Assembly: GCA_958295835.1 (NCBI GenBank)
Contig: OY282378.1
Location: 372,001-436,000, forward strand
Length of the DNA stretch: 64,000 nucleotides
Origin: an uncultured Gammaproteobacteria bacterium
GTDB lineage: Bacteria > Pseudomonadota > Gammaproteobacteria > HK1
Direction: 5' to 3'
Position numbers and translations under genes: made by a program. The number at the start of each line of letters is the position of its first letter. Within the stretch, counting starts at the first letter, position 1. Below, in pieces: positions 9,070-19,256 of the stretch. A model generated the notes under the pieces. That model was not told where the DNA came from and made no database searches. It was given only the letters and a program-made list of their open reading frames with translations.

Positions 9070-10521
9070 ATGACACTTTCGATCTTCCGCCTCCCGGACC
9101 TCGGGGAAGGGCTCACCGAGGCGGACGTCGTCGAGTGGTACGTGGCGGAAGGCGAGGCCGTCGCCCTCGACCAGCCGGTGGTCGCGCTCGAATCGGCGAA
9201 GGCGGTGGTGGACATTCCCTCTCCCGTCGCCGGCCGGGTGCTCCGCCATTGCGCGCGGCCCGGCGAGACCGTCGCGACCGGTGCGCCTCTCGTCGAGTTC
9301 GAGGTCGAGGGAGAAGGACGCGCCGGCACCGCGGATATCGCCGCGGACACCGTGGACGCCGCCGGCCCTGGCGCATCGGACGGGTCCGGGGAACATCCGG
9401 CGCTGGCGAGACCGGATGATGATCCGACCTCGGCGGGAGCGGATGGCCGCTCGCCATCCACGGGACCGAACGAGCGCCCGGCCCCGGCGGATTCGGATGA
9501 TCGCTCGCCGCTCACAGACTCGGGAGAACGTTCGGCGCGAGCGGGTCAGGATGGACGCCGGCCACTCCCGAGGTCGGCCGGGCATCCGGCGCCGTCAGTG
9601 CCGGAACGGATCGACGCGATGCCGGCGGCGCGTGCGAAGGCGCGCTCGCTCGGAGTCGATCTCGCCTCGGTCGCCGGCACCGGGCCGGGCGGACGGATCC
9701 GCGTCGCCGACGTCGAACGCGCCGCGGGACGCGCGCATGAACCGGCACAGGCGGGAAGCGTGGCGGGTCGAGTCGAGTCCACGGCAGGACAAGCCGAGAG
9801 CGCGATGGGACAGGCCGGGCGCACGACGGAGCAAACCGGACGCGCGGCGCGGCCGGTCGAGCCGGTGGCGGAGCACGCCGGGTTCACCACCGGAGAGGCG
9901 TTGCGCGGGGTCCGCAAGACCATGGCCGAGCGGATGGCGCTGTCCCGCGCACGCGTCGTGCCGGTGACGGTCAACGAAGATGCGGACGTCGGCGACTGGC
10001 GCATCGGAGAAGACGTCACGGTGCGCCTGATCCGCGCCGTCGCCGCCGGCTGCGCGGCCTCGCCGGCGCTCAACGCATGGCTCGACGAGGGCGCCACGCG
10101 ACGGACCCTGCATGGCGCCGTCCACCTCGGCATCGCCGCCGACACCGGGGACGGCCTCTTCGTTCCGGTGCTGCGCAACGCCGGAGCGAAAGAGCCCGCC
10201 GCGTTGCGCACGGAGGTCGATCGACTCCGCGCCGGCGCCGCCGCCCGCTCGCTCGCCCCCGAAGAGCTCGACGGCGCAACGATCACCCTGAGCAACTTCG
10301 GGACGCTGGCCGGACGATATGGAACCCCGATCGTGGTCCCGCCCCAGGTCGCGATTCTCGGCGCCGGCCGCGCCCGCGAGGAGCCGGTGGTACACGGCGG
10401 TAAACTGACGATTCGCCGACGCATTCCCCTGTCGCTGACGTTCGATCACCGGGCCTGCACCGGAGCCGAGGCGTCGCGCTTCCTCGCTGCCGCCCTCGCG
10501 GATCTGGAGCGAAGCACGTGA
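9070..10521 (+). CDS. Dihydrolipoamide acyltransferase (E2) of a 2-oxoacid dehydrogenase complex
   Basis: This is the core acyltransferase of a pyruvate or branched-chain 2-oxoacid dehydrogenase (483 residues). The lipoyl domain is at residues 1-80 with the lipoyl-lysine motif ESAKAV. A peripheral-subunit-binding domain follows (PAARAKARSLGVDLASV...GPGGRIRVADVE), then the catalytic domain ending FDHRACTGAEASRF. The usual HRxxDG motif is HRACTG here: the His is kept and Asp becomes Thr, a variant known in branched-chain-type E2s. The two inter-domain linkers are unusually long and made of degenerate Asp/Ser/Arg/Gly repeats. First gene of an E2-E1alpha-E1beta operon; no E3 gene is in the window. 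Confidence 0.92.
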   Translation: MTLSIFRLPDLGEGLTEADVVEWYVAEGEAVALDQPVVALESAKAVVDIPSPVAGRVLRHCARPGETVATGAPLVEFEVEGEGRAGTADIAADTVDAAGPGASDGSGEHPALARPDDDPTSAGADGRSPSTGPNERPAPADSDDRSPLTDSGERSARAGQDGRRPLPRSAGHPAPSVPERIDAMPAARAKARSLGVDLASVAGTGPGGRIRVADVERAAGRAHEPAQAGSVAGRVESTAGQAESAMGQAGRTTEQTGRAARPVEPVAEHAGFTTGEALRGVRKTMAERMALSRARVVPVTVNEDADVGDWRIGEDVTVRLIRAVAAGCAASPALNAWLDEGATRRTLHGAVHLGIAADTGDGLFVPVLRNAGAKEPAALRTEVDRLRAGAAARSLAPEELDGATITLSNFGTLAGRYGTPIVVPPQVAILGAGRAREEPVVHGGKLTIRRRIPLSLTFDHRACTGAEASRFLAAALADLERST

Positions 10522-10541
10522 GCCGCGCCGTCCCGATCTCT

Positions 10542-10691
10542 ATGCCGCTCAGAACTCGGGACAGTCCGTTTCCGGTCGAGGACAGGCCGACACCGACCGA
10601 CTTCTCGCCAGACTTCCCCGTGGCCGCCCGCTTCGAGACCCGGCGGCGCCGCCTCGACGAGAACGGCGCACTTCCGGGGCGAAGCCCGTGA
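10542..10691 (+). pseudogene. Partial duplicate of the E1alpha 5' end (49-codon ORF)
   Basis: A 49-residue open frame between E2 and E1alpha. Its second half (DFSPDFPVAARFETRRRR, LDENGAL) is nearly identical to the true E1alpha N-terminus (PDFPVVARFEIRRRR, YLDENGAL), and the DNA is similarly conserved over about 75 bases. It ends at a TGA and cannot make an E1 subunit. It looks like the remnant of a tandem duplication of the E1alpha start; whether the short peptide is made is unknown. Confidence 0.7.
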
Positions 10692-10760
10692 GTGACGCAA
10701 CGCCGTCCGCCTGCGGCGCCGGGGATTCGATGCAACGCATCTCCGGCCGAGGACGCCTCG

Positions 10761-11888
10761 ATGCCGAACATGCCGACTGACCCCGCCCCGGACTTCCCCG
10801 TCGTCGCCCGCTTCGAGATCCGGCGGCGGCGCTACCTCGACGAGAACGGCGCGCTCATGCGCCCGCTGCCCGATTCGCTGGCGGCGCCGGAGTCGATCAC
10901 GCCGCTCTACCGCGCGATAGTGCTGGCCCGCACCCTCGATGCGAAGTGCGTCGCGCTGAACCGGCAAGGCCGGCTCGGCACCTACGCCACCGCGTACGGC
11001 CAGGAGGCGGTGCCGATCGGGGTCGCGAGCGCGATGCGCGCCGGCGACGTCCTCGTGCCTTCCTACCGCGAGAACGCGGCGCTGATCTGGCGGGGGGTCG
11101 GCATCGACGAAGTGCTCTCCTACTACGCGGGCAGCGAGCGCGGCAGCGATTGGGCCGGCCCCGCGCACGACTTCCCGACCTCCATCACCGTCGGCGGCCA
11201 TGCCCTGCACGCGGCGGGCGCCGCGTACGCACTGCAATACCGCGGCGAGGCTCGTGCGGTGGCGTGCGTGTTCGGCGACGCCGCGACCTCGAAGGGCGAC
11301 GTGTACGAGGCGTTCAACCTCGCCGGGGTGTGGCGCCTGCCGGTGGTGTTCGTGATCACCAACAACCGGTGGGCGATCTCGACCCCGCTCGCGAAGCAGA
11401 CCGCGAGCGAGACCCTCGCGCAAAAGGGACTGGCAGCCGGAATCGCGGTCGAGCAGGCCGACGGCAACGACGTCGTCGCGGTGCACGAGGCGGTGCGCAT
11501 CGGGCTCGACCGGGGGCGCTCGGGCGGCGGCGCGACCCTCGTCGAGGCGTTGACCTACCGGCTCGCGGATCACAACACCGCCGACGACGCGAGGCGTTAC
11601 CGCGACCCCGCCGAGGTGCGGGCGCACGAGCACGCGGAGCCGGTCGGCCGGGTGCGCCGCTGGCTCGAATCGGTGCAGGCATGGAGCGACGCACGGCAGG
11701 AGGAGCTGGAGGCCGCGTGCTCGGCCGAGGTCGAGGCGGGGGTGGAGAAGCTGTTCGGAGCCGAGCCCGAGCCGCCGTCGGTGATCTTCGATCACGTCTA
11801 TGCGGAGCCCTCGGCCGAGCTGGCCCGCCAGCGCGACGCGGGGTTGCGGGCCATCGCCGCCGAGCGCGAGGCGAAGCGCCGTGGCTGA
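10761..11888 (+). CDS. 2-oxoacid dehydrogenase E1 component, alpha subunit
   Basis: A thiamine-diphosphate-dependent decarboxylase subunit of a pyruvate or 2-oxoisovalerate dehydrogenase (375 residues). The TPP/Mg motif runs from GDAATSKGD to ITNN with the expected spacing. The phosphorylation-loop-like segment ADHNTADDARRYR also matches the family. I chose the ATG at 10761 (AGGA eight bases upstream); an in-frame GTG at 10692 is possible but adds an unconserved stretch. The gene ends CGCCGTGGCTGA, in which the GTG of the original E1beta start overlaps the stop, showing that E1beta used to follow directly. Confidence 0.92.
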   Translation: MPNMPTDPAPDFPVVARFEIRRRRYLDENGALMRPLPDSLAAPESITPLYRAIVLARTLDAKCVALNRQGRLGTYATAYGQEAVPIGVASAMRAGDVLVPSYRENAALIWRGVGIDEVLSYYAGSERGSDWAGPAHDFPTSITVGGHALHAAGAAYALQYRGEARAVACVFGDAATSKGDVYEAFNLAGVWRLPVVFVITNNRWAISTPLAKQTASETLAQKGLAAGIAVEQADGNDVVAVHEAVRIGLDRGRSGGGATLVEALTYRLADHNTADDARRYRDPAEVRAHEHAEPVGRVRRWLESVQAWSDARQEELEAACSAEVEAGVEKLFGAEPEPPSVIFDHVYAEPSAELARQRDAGLRAIAAEREAKRRG

Positions 11889-11910
11889 AGTCACGCTCGT
11901 CAAGGCGGTG
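11873..11910 (+). repeat. Left copy of 38-bp direct repeat (stranded E1beta start)
   Basis: The first 27 bases of the E1beta reading frame plus 11 bases before it, matching 15368-15405 at 36 of 38 positions (compare GTGGCTGAAGTCACGCTCGT with GTGGCTGAAGTGACACTCGT). After 11910 the sequence departs completely from E1beta. It marks the left edge of the inserted segment. Confidence 0.88.
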
Positions 11911-12195
11911 CACCCGGTGTCGGCGTGCGCGATTTGCTTCGATCGGCACTCGAACACCAGGCGCACCGTTCGTTCCCGCACTTCCGGAGAGTCGCGTCAA
12001 TAGAATCGTCCACGCCATTTTGCGGTGATAGAACGGATCGAGTCTGCTGAAAATACGAAACGGTCAAGGTAGTATGTGCCAGCGTTGGAGTGGACGAAAA
12101 TGAAACGAAGACGATTCGACGGATGGATCGATGGCTGATGGGGCCGTGGTTTCAGCCAAAGGTATTCGTTTGACGAGGCAGAGGGCGCCGCGGAA

Positions 12196-14379
12196 GTGAC
12201 TATCGACATCGTCCAGGGCGCAAGCCGGAAACCGGCCGCGAGTGCACGGTTGGTCGAAATTTTGCGCAATGAAACAAGGCTCTCCGGCAGGTTGTTCATC
12301 GGATATCCGATCATCGCGACCGCGACAGGACGCCACCCCATAGATGCACTGTGGCTGTCCAGAGACAAGGGGATTGTAATCTTCGATCTGGTCGAAGGCA
12401 GTGATCCGGGTGACTATCAGGATCGGCAAGACGATTCGGCCAACAAGATCGACGCACGGCTGCGGCTTGATCGCCGCTTGGTCAGCCGTCGAAAGCTCCG
12501 GATTCCGATCCATACAATTTCATTTGCATCTCAATTCACACATACGGGAGAAGTTGACGATACCTATCGGATTGCCGACACCAGGTCGATAGGCGATGAA
12601 TTGAATGCGCTGAACTGGCCGGAGCCTTATCCCGATGCATACGAGGCCGCGTTGTCGGTTATCGAGAACGTATCGACCATTCGGCAGACCGGGCGCAGGC
12701 TGGCACAGGAAACGACTCGTGGTGCAACACTCAAGATGCTGGAGAACTCCATCGCCACCCTGGATCCTTGGCAGAGCAGGGCGGTAGTGGAAACCGTCGA
12801 TGGCGTCCAACGCATTCGTGGCCTCGCCGGATCGGGCAAGACGATCGTCTTGGCACTAAAGGCCGCATACCTGCATGTCCAGCAGCCGGATTGGCGCATT
12901 GCAGTCACCTTCCATACACGATCTCTGAAAGGCGCTTTCGAGCGCCTGATCCGGGATTTCCACATTCGAATGTCCAACGAGGAGCCGGATTGGTCCCGCC
13001 TTTCCATCGTCAACGCTTGGGGCGCTCCCAGGCAAGGCGGTATCTACAGCGAATTCTGTCGAGAGCAACAGATCGATTACCTGGATTTCGGATCTGCAAA
13101 AGGCAGCTTTGGTCGAGATGCGTTTTCCGGAGCCTGCAACAAGGCGCTCAGGGACGCGGTGGAAATTCACCCTGTATACGATGCACTTCTCATCGATGAA
13201 GCACAGGATCTCCCGCCTGCGTTCCTTCTTCTCTGTTACCACTTCCTCAAGGATCCAAAACGATTGATCTACGCATACGACGAATTACAGATATTGTCCG
13301 GGGACTCACTGCCGCCACCAGAAGAGGTGTTCGGGCAAAGGACAGACGGCAATCCACGGGTTCGTCTGGACGAAAGACAGCAAGATATCGTCCTGAACAT
13401 GTGCTACCGAAATTCTCGCCCGATCCTCGTTACAGCCCACGCACTGGGATTCGGTATCTATAGACGTCTCCAGCCTGGCGTTGCTGCTTCTCGGAGGCGA
13501 CGCGCAACCCATCTCACCCCAACCATGCCAAGACCGAGTCGTACGGGCTTGGTGCAGATGTTCGATCATGCCGGGCTATGGGAAGACGTCGGATATCGAA
13601 TCAGGAATGGAAGGTTGGAGGATGGTCATGAGGTCACATTGTATCGGCCACCGGAGACAAGTCCTACATATTTGGAAGACCATTCTCCACTCGAGGACAT
13701 AATGCAGTTTCATGTCTTCGAAAACGAACGAATGCAAGCTTCGTGGCTGGCGGAGGAGGTCAAGAAAAATCTTGAGCAAGACGAATTGCGCCATGACGAC
13801 ATCATGATCATCAATCCCGATCCACGGACGACGCGAGCAAAAGTAGGCCTGCCCCGCAGACGGCTGTTGGAACTCGGCGTCGACTCTCATTTGGCAGGCG
13901 TTGACAATGGTCGGGACGTCTTCACGACGCCCGAGAAGACGTCGGTGACCTTTACCGGAGTACACCGCGCCAAGGGCAATGAAGCGGCGATGATCTACGT
14001 CATCAATGCACAGGACTGTCAGACCGCAACGTATGACCTTGCACGAATCCGTAACCGCCTGTTCACTGCCATCACGCGGAGCAAGGCGTGGGTTCGCGTC
14101 TTGGGTGTCGGCGCGCTGATGAGCGAGTTGAAGCAGGAGTATGAGAGATTGGTTGTGAATGATCTTCAACTTCGGTTCACCTATCCTTCGACTGAGGAGC
14201 GCGAAGAATTGCGCCTTGTTCATCGGGACATGACCGCCGCGGAACGCGACCGCATCGAGCAGCAGGATAAATCCCTGAGACAGTTTCTTCAAGATGTCAA
14301 ACAACAGAAGCTTCGCATCGAAGATATCGATCCGGGCGTCAGGGAGGAGCTGGCGGCCTTGCTGAGTTCAGGTAAATGA
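12196..14379 (+). CDS. Superfamily I DNA/RNA helicase with NERD-like N-terminus
   Basis: A 727-residue UvrD/DUF2075-type helicase. Walker A GLAGSGKT is at about residues 209-216, the DEAQD Walker B box near 334-338, and the late motifs are VTFTGVHRAKGNEA and RNRLFTAITRSK. The first 110 residues include RHPIDALWLSRDKGIVIFDLVEG, reminiscent of a nuclease-related NERD domain, but the usual E-x-K is not clear, so that half may be inactive or divergent. GTG start at 12196. It overlaps the next gene as ATGA. Paired with DUF2290 and carried on an insert, it is plausibly a phage-defence module; that role is inference. Confidence 0.85.
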   Translation: MTIDIVQGASRKPAASARLVEILRNETRLSGRLFIGYPIIATATGRHPIDALWLSRDKGIVIFDLVEGSDPGDYQDRQDDSANKIDARLRLDRRLVSRRKLRIPIHTISFASQFTHTGEVDDTYRIADTRSIGDELNALNWPEPYPDAYEAALSVIENVSTIRQTGRRLAQETTRGATLKMLENSIATLDPWQSRAVVETVDGVQRIRGLAGSGKTIVLALKAAYLHVQQPDWRIAVTFHTRSLKGAFERLIRDFHIRMSNEEPDWSRLSIVNAWGAPRQGGIYSEFCREQQIDYLDFGSAKGSFGRDAFSGACNKALRDAVEIHPVYDALLIDEAQDLPPAFLLLCYHFLKDPKRLIYAYDELQILSGDSLPPPEEVFGQRTDGNPRVRLDERQQDIVLNMCYRNSRPILVTAHALGFGIYRRLQPGVAASRRRRATHLTPTMPRPSRTGLVQMFDHAGLWEDVGYRIRNGRLEDGHEVTLYRPPETSPTYLEDHSPLEDIMQFHVFENERMQASWLAEEVKKNLEQDELRHDDIMIINPDPRTTRAKVGLPRRRLLELGVDSHLAGVDNGRDVFTTPEKTSVTFTGVHRAKGNEAAMIYVINAQDCQTATYDLARIRNRLFTAITRSKAWVRVLGVGALMSELKQEYERLVVNDLQLRFTYPSTEEREELRLVHRDMTAAERDRIEQQDKSLRQFLQDVKQQKLRIEDIDPGVREELAALLSSGK

Positions 14380-15035
14380 CTCCAGGCAAGGCCCTCGATC
14401 AGATCAACCGACTCATCGTACATCTGGTAGAGATCGGGTTGGCGGACGATCAACGGTTCGCTTTTCGTCGGGACAAGGAGGTTGTCGAGATCACCTTCGA
14501 CAGCGCAGGACTCGTCACCCGGGCATTGAGAGGAATTTCGTACGTCGATGTCTACGGGAGCTTCGTGCGTGACCGAGTGTTCAATGCCAAACTGCTCGAC
14601 GGAGCTCTGATCCAGATGATGTATACGTTCGCCGACAACGTACTGATACAGCATCGACTCGCCTTTCTCTCCGCACCGCATCTCAACAGGTTTGCGGACG
14701 ACGAGGATGCGTATTTTCATGATGAACTTTACGTCGAAATCCTGGAACGAGAAGTCGATCCACTGAGCATACGTTTCGACTACGATTCGCGTGATGACCG
14801 TCACACTGATCTCTTGCATCCCAAATCCCACCTCACGCTTGGCGGGTACAAACATTGCCGAGTACCGGTCTCGTCACCACTGACGCCGTACCGCTTCATT
14901 GACTTCATTCTCAGGAATTTCTACCGTACCGATTCCACCAATTTCGCAGACGAGCTTCCCCACTTCAGTGACACTCTGTCTACGTCAATCACGCCGGCAG
15001 AGCGCGGGCTCGTTCATGTCGTCGTACCGTCATGA
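14376..15035 (+). CDS. DUF2290 domain protein
   Basis: A 219-residue protein with the DUF2290 pattern: an N-terminal helix (GKALDQINRLIVHLVEIGL), VYGSFVRDRVFNAKLLDGALIQM in the middle, and the conserved end HPKSHLTLGGYKHCRVPVSS, PLTPYRFIDFILRNFY. No enzymatic motif is obvious. The ATG overlaps the helicase stop by four bases, so the two should be co-translated and probably work together. The family has no assigned function that I know of. Assignment is by recognition of the conserved C-terminal block. Confidence 0.78.
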   Translation: MTPGKALDQINRLIVHLVEIGLADDQRFAFRRDKEVVEITFDSAGLVTRALRGISYVDVYGSFVRDRVFNAKLLDGALIQMMYTFADNVLIQHRLAFLSAPHLNRFADDEDAYFHDELYVEILEREVDPLSIRFDYDSRDDRHTDLLHPKSHLTLGGYKHCRVPVSSPLTPYRFIDFILRNFYRTDSTNFADELPHFSDTLSTSITPAERGLVHVVVPS

Positions 15036-15367
15036 CGACCTGCGCCGGGTGGCCGCGAGCGGCTACCCGCCCACGGCTCCCACAGATCCGGGCGTGCCCG
15101 ATTCGAACACCCGACTCCTCGGACTATGGATTCGCAATGTAACGGTACACATGGGCGGACCGGATCCGTGGAGTGAACGGTGCGACCCGTACGCGACGGC
15201 TGCATGACGCAGAATACCGGCAGTTCGCCACGCTGCCCGTCGAACCGGTCGAGAGAAACGTCGAACGGCGGGACACGTCCAGCGCGTCCGTATATTGTGG
15301 CTTCGCGAGATGGCCGAGTGCTGGCCCAGCCTGACGGAAGGCCGGACCGTCGCGACAGAGAGAAGGT
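15036..15367. other. Right end of the insert, no gene recognised
   Basis: A little over 330 bases between the DUF2290 stop and the right direct repeat. Short open frames exist but show no family features. A stretch near 15090 with TTCGAA looks superficially like a tRNA T-loop, but its arms do not pair. The region must hold whatever promoter now drives E1beta, unless transcription reads through from the helicase operon. Confidence 0.45.
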
Positions 15368-15405
15368 GAAGCGCCGTGGCTGAAGTGACACTCGTCAAGG
15401 CGGTG
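15368..15405 (+). repeat. Right copy of 38-bp direct repeat (functional E1beta start)
   Basis: Matches 11873-11910 at 36 of 38 positions, and here continues into the complete E1beta gene. The last bases before the GTG (GAAGCGCC) repeat the end of E1alpha, showing that this copy derives from the original E1alpha/E1beta junction. Confidence 0.88.
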
Positions 15406-16356
15406 AACCTCGCGCTGGCGCGCGCGATGGAGGAGGACCCCGACGTGCTCGTGCTCGGCCAGGACGTCGGAGTGAACGGCGGCGTGTTCCGGGCCACCGA
15501 AGGACTCCTCGAACGCTTCGGCGAACGCCGCGTGCGCGATACCCCGCTCGCGGAGCTGCTCATCTGCGGCGCGTCGGTGGGGATGGCGGCGCAGGGGCTC
15601 AAGCCCGTATGCGAGATCCAGTTCGCCGGCTTCATCTATCCCGCCCTCGACCAGCTTGCGAACCACGCTTCGCGGCTGCGTACCCGCACCCGGGGACGCA
15701 TGACCTGCCCCCTGGTGCTGCGCACTCCCGCCGGCGGAGGGATCCACGCCCCCGAGCACCACTCCGAGAGCATCGAGGCGTTCCTCGCCCACGTGCCCGG
15801 GCTCAAATGCGTGACCCCCTCGACGCCCGAACGCGCATACGGACTGCTGCTCTCGGCCATCCGCGACCCGGACCCGGTGGTGTTCCTGGAGCCGACGCGG
15901 CTCTATCGCCTCGCCAAGGGGCCGGTGGAGGACGACGGGAGGGGCCTCCCCCTCGGACGGGCCTTCGTCGAGCGCGAGGGCGCCGACGTCACCCTGGTCT
16001 CCTGGGGCGGGGCCATGTGGGAGAGCCGCGCCGCCGCCGACCGCCTCGAAGGCGAAGGAGCGGGCGTCGAGCTCATCGACGCCGCGAGCATCACCCCCTT
16101 CGATGAAGACACGGTGCTCGGCTCGGTGCGCCGCACCGGACGCCTCGTCGTCGTGCACGAAGCGCCGTACACCGGGGGCTTCGGGGCGGAGGTCGCGGCG
16201 CGGGTGGCCGAGCGCGCCCTCGACCGCCTGCTCGCCCCCGTCGAGCGGGTGACCGGCTTCGACACCGTGATGCCGCTGCCGAAGCTCGAACGGGACTACC
16301 TCCCCGGCGTCGGGCGCATCGCCGCGGCGTTGCGCCGCGCGCTGGCGAGCGACTGA
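15376..16356 (+). CDS. 2-oxoacid dehydrogenase E1 component, beta subunit
   Basis: Partner of E1alpha (326 residues, normal length). It opens EVTLVKAVNLALARAMEEDP, then LGQDVGVNGGVFRATEGL, RDTPLAELLICGASVGMA, the substrate/TPP loop EIQFAGFIYPALDQ and the conserved HAPEHHSESIEAF, PGLKCVTPSTP. The GTG start at 15376 is preceded by AGAGAAGGTGAAG. It is now 3.5 kb from E1alpha because of the inserted island, but the reading frame is intact. Together with E1alpha and E2 it should form a branched-chain or pyruvate dehydrogenase. Confidence 0.92.
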   Translation: MAEVTLVKAVNLALARAMEEDPDVLVLGQDVGVNGGVFRATEGLLERFGERRVRDTPLAELLICGASVGMAAQGLKPVCEIQFAGFIYPALDQLANHASRLRTRTRGRMTCPLVLRTPAGGGIHAPEHHSESIEAFLAHVPGLKCVTPSTPERAYGLLLSAIRDPDPVVFLEPTRLYRLAKGPVEDDGRGLPLGRAFVEREGADVTLVSWGGAMWESRAAADRLEGEGAGVELIDAASITPFDEDTVLGSVRRTGRLVVVHEAPYTGGFGAEVAARVAERALDRLLAPVERVTGFDTVMPLPKLERDYLPGVGRIAAALRRALASD

Positions 16357-16387
16357 GGGCGATCCTCCACTCCATGCGGATATCCCG

Positions 16388-16403
16388 GCGGGTTGGAACC
16401 CGC
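16388..16403. terminator. Possible bidirectional hairpin between convergent genes
   Basis: GCGGGTTGGAACCCGC is a perfect inverted repeat of 7+7 bases with a 2-base centre, lying between the convergent ends of E1beta and the YyaL-type gene. No T-run follows on either strand, so it is not a standard intrinsic terminator; it may stabilise the 3' ends. Confidence 0.3.
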
Positions 16404-16416
16404 TGGCGGACCGCGC

Positions 16417-18387
<1,971 letters not shown>

Positions 18388-18570
18388 CAGCAGCTCCCGC
18401 TACGCTCCGGCAACCGGCGTCACGACGCGACATCTCGCCGATTCCGACGGCCGGAGCGCCCGACGTGGCGGATCTTCGGTCGCCCATCCGTGCACCGGCA
18501 GGCCACGCGTCGTCGTGCGCGGTCGAGGCCGGGACCGCCCTGCCGGCGGATGCGCCGAAGGGCGGCGCGT

Positions 18571-19191
18571 TCACTGGGTCGCGACTGTCTTCGGGTCGAC
18601 GGGCGGGTCTTCGGGTACGGCACCGGGGGACGCGGCGCCCTCCGTCCCGCGCAGCGCTTCCCGGGCGAGAAAGTCCTCGATCGCCGCCCCGGTCACCGGC
18701 CCGACGTGGCTCGCGACCAGCTCGCCGTGCGGATCGACGAAGAACGTGGACGGCAATCCCTTGAGTGGCTCGAACGGCAGGATCGGCGTATCTCCCGCTC
18801 GCACCACCAGGTAGTCGATGCCCATCTCCGCGATGAACGCCTCCAGCGCGGGGGTTTCGATCTCCTCGAAGTTCACGCCGATGACGATCGCGTCATGGTC
18901 CTTGTGGCGCGCATGGAAGCGCATGAGCTCCGGGATCTCCACCATGCACGGCCCGCACCACGTCGCCCAGAAGTTGACGACCACCCACTTGCCGCGGTGA
19001 TCGGACAGGCGATGCACCTGGCCGGTCACGTCGGGCAGCGAGAAATCCACGTGGTGGGCATCGGCCCCGGCCGCGGGAGCCGCGGGCGCCACGGCCGCGA
19101 GGAGCAGGAGCACGGCCAGGAGCACGGCCAGGAGCCGGATCACCACCGGGCTCCGTCCGTGTGGCTGGAATCCGAATCGAGCGACCATCAT
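18571..19191 (-). CDS. TlpA-like thioredoxin-family protein, exported
   Basis: A 206-residue thioredoxin-fold protein of the TlpA/ResA group: a hydrophobic signal anchor (about 17-40), a FSLPDVTGQVHRLSDHRGKW opening, then the redox site WATWCGPC and the cis-Pro segment LKGLPSTFFVDPHG. It probably reduces or isomerises periplasmic thiols, for example in cytochrome c maturation. It lies just downstream of dsbD (65 bases), the likely source of its electrons, and upstream of the YyaL-type gene on the same strand. Confidence 0.9.
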   Translation of the reverse strand: MMVARFGFQPHGRSPVVIRLLAVLLAVLLLLAAVAPAAPAAGADAHHVDFSLPDVTGQVHRLSDHRGKWVVVNFWATWCGPCMVEIPELMRFHARHKDHDAIVIGVNFEEIETPALEAFIAEMGIDYLVVRAGDTPILPFEPLKGLPSTFFVDPHGELVASHVGPVTGAAIEDFLAREALRGTEGAASPGAVPEDPPVDPKTVATQ

Positions 19192-19256
19192 CGCATCACC
19201 TCCAGGTCCATCCCGCCGGCGACGGCGAGAGTCGCATCATGACCGCCGCGGCGCGA

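Larger units (their letters stand above)
11911..15367 (+). mobile_element. Inserted two-gene island (helicase + DUF2290) splitting the E1 operon
   Basis: A segment of about 3.46 kb, flanked by the 38-base direct repeat of the E1beta 5' end and visibly lower in GC than its surroundings. It carries only a superfamily I helicase gene and a DUF2290 gene, plus about 285 bases upstream and 330 downstream with no recognisable gene. No integrase, transposase or tRNA is inside, so it may have entered by illegitimate or homologous recombination, or with a helper acting in trans. The insert restored a complete E1beta with its own ribosome-binding site (GAAGGTGAAG) at the right end. Confidence 0.72.

Noticed and set aside
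10542..10691. A separate small regulatory gene between E2 and E1alpha
   Set aside because: Its conserved half is simply a copy of the E1alpha N-terminus, so a duplication remnant is the simpler reading.
15060..15125. tRNA-like T-loop (TTCGAA) on the minus strand near the insert end, possibly an integration site
   Set aside because: The flanking bases do not pair into a T-stem and no acceptor or anticodon arms can be drawn.
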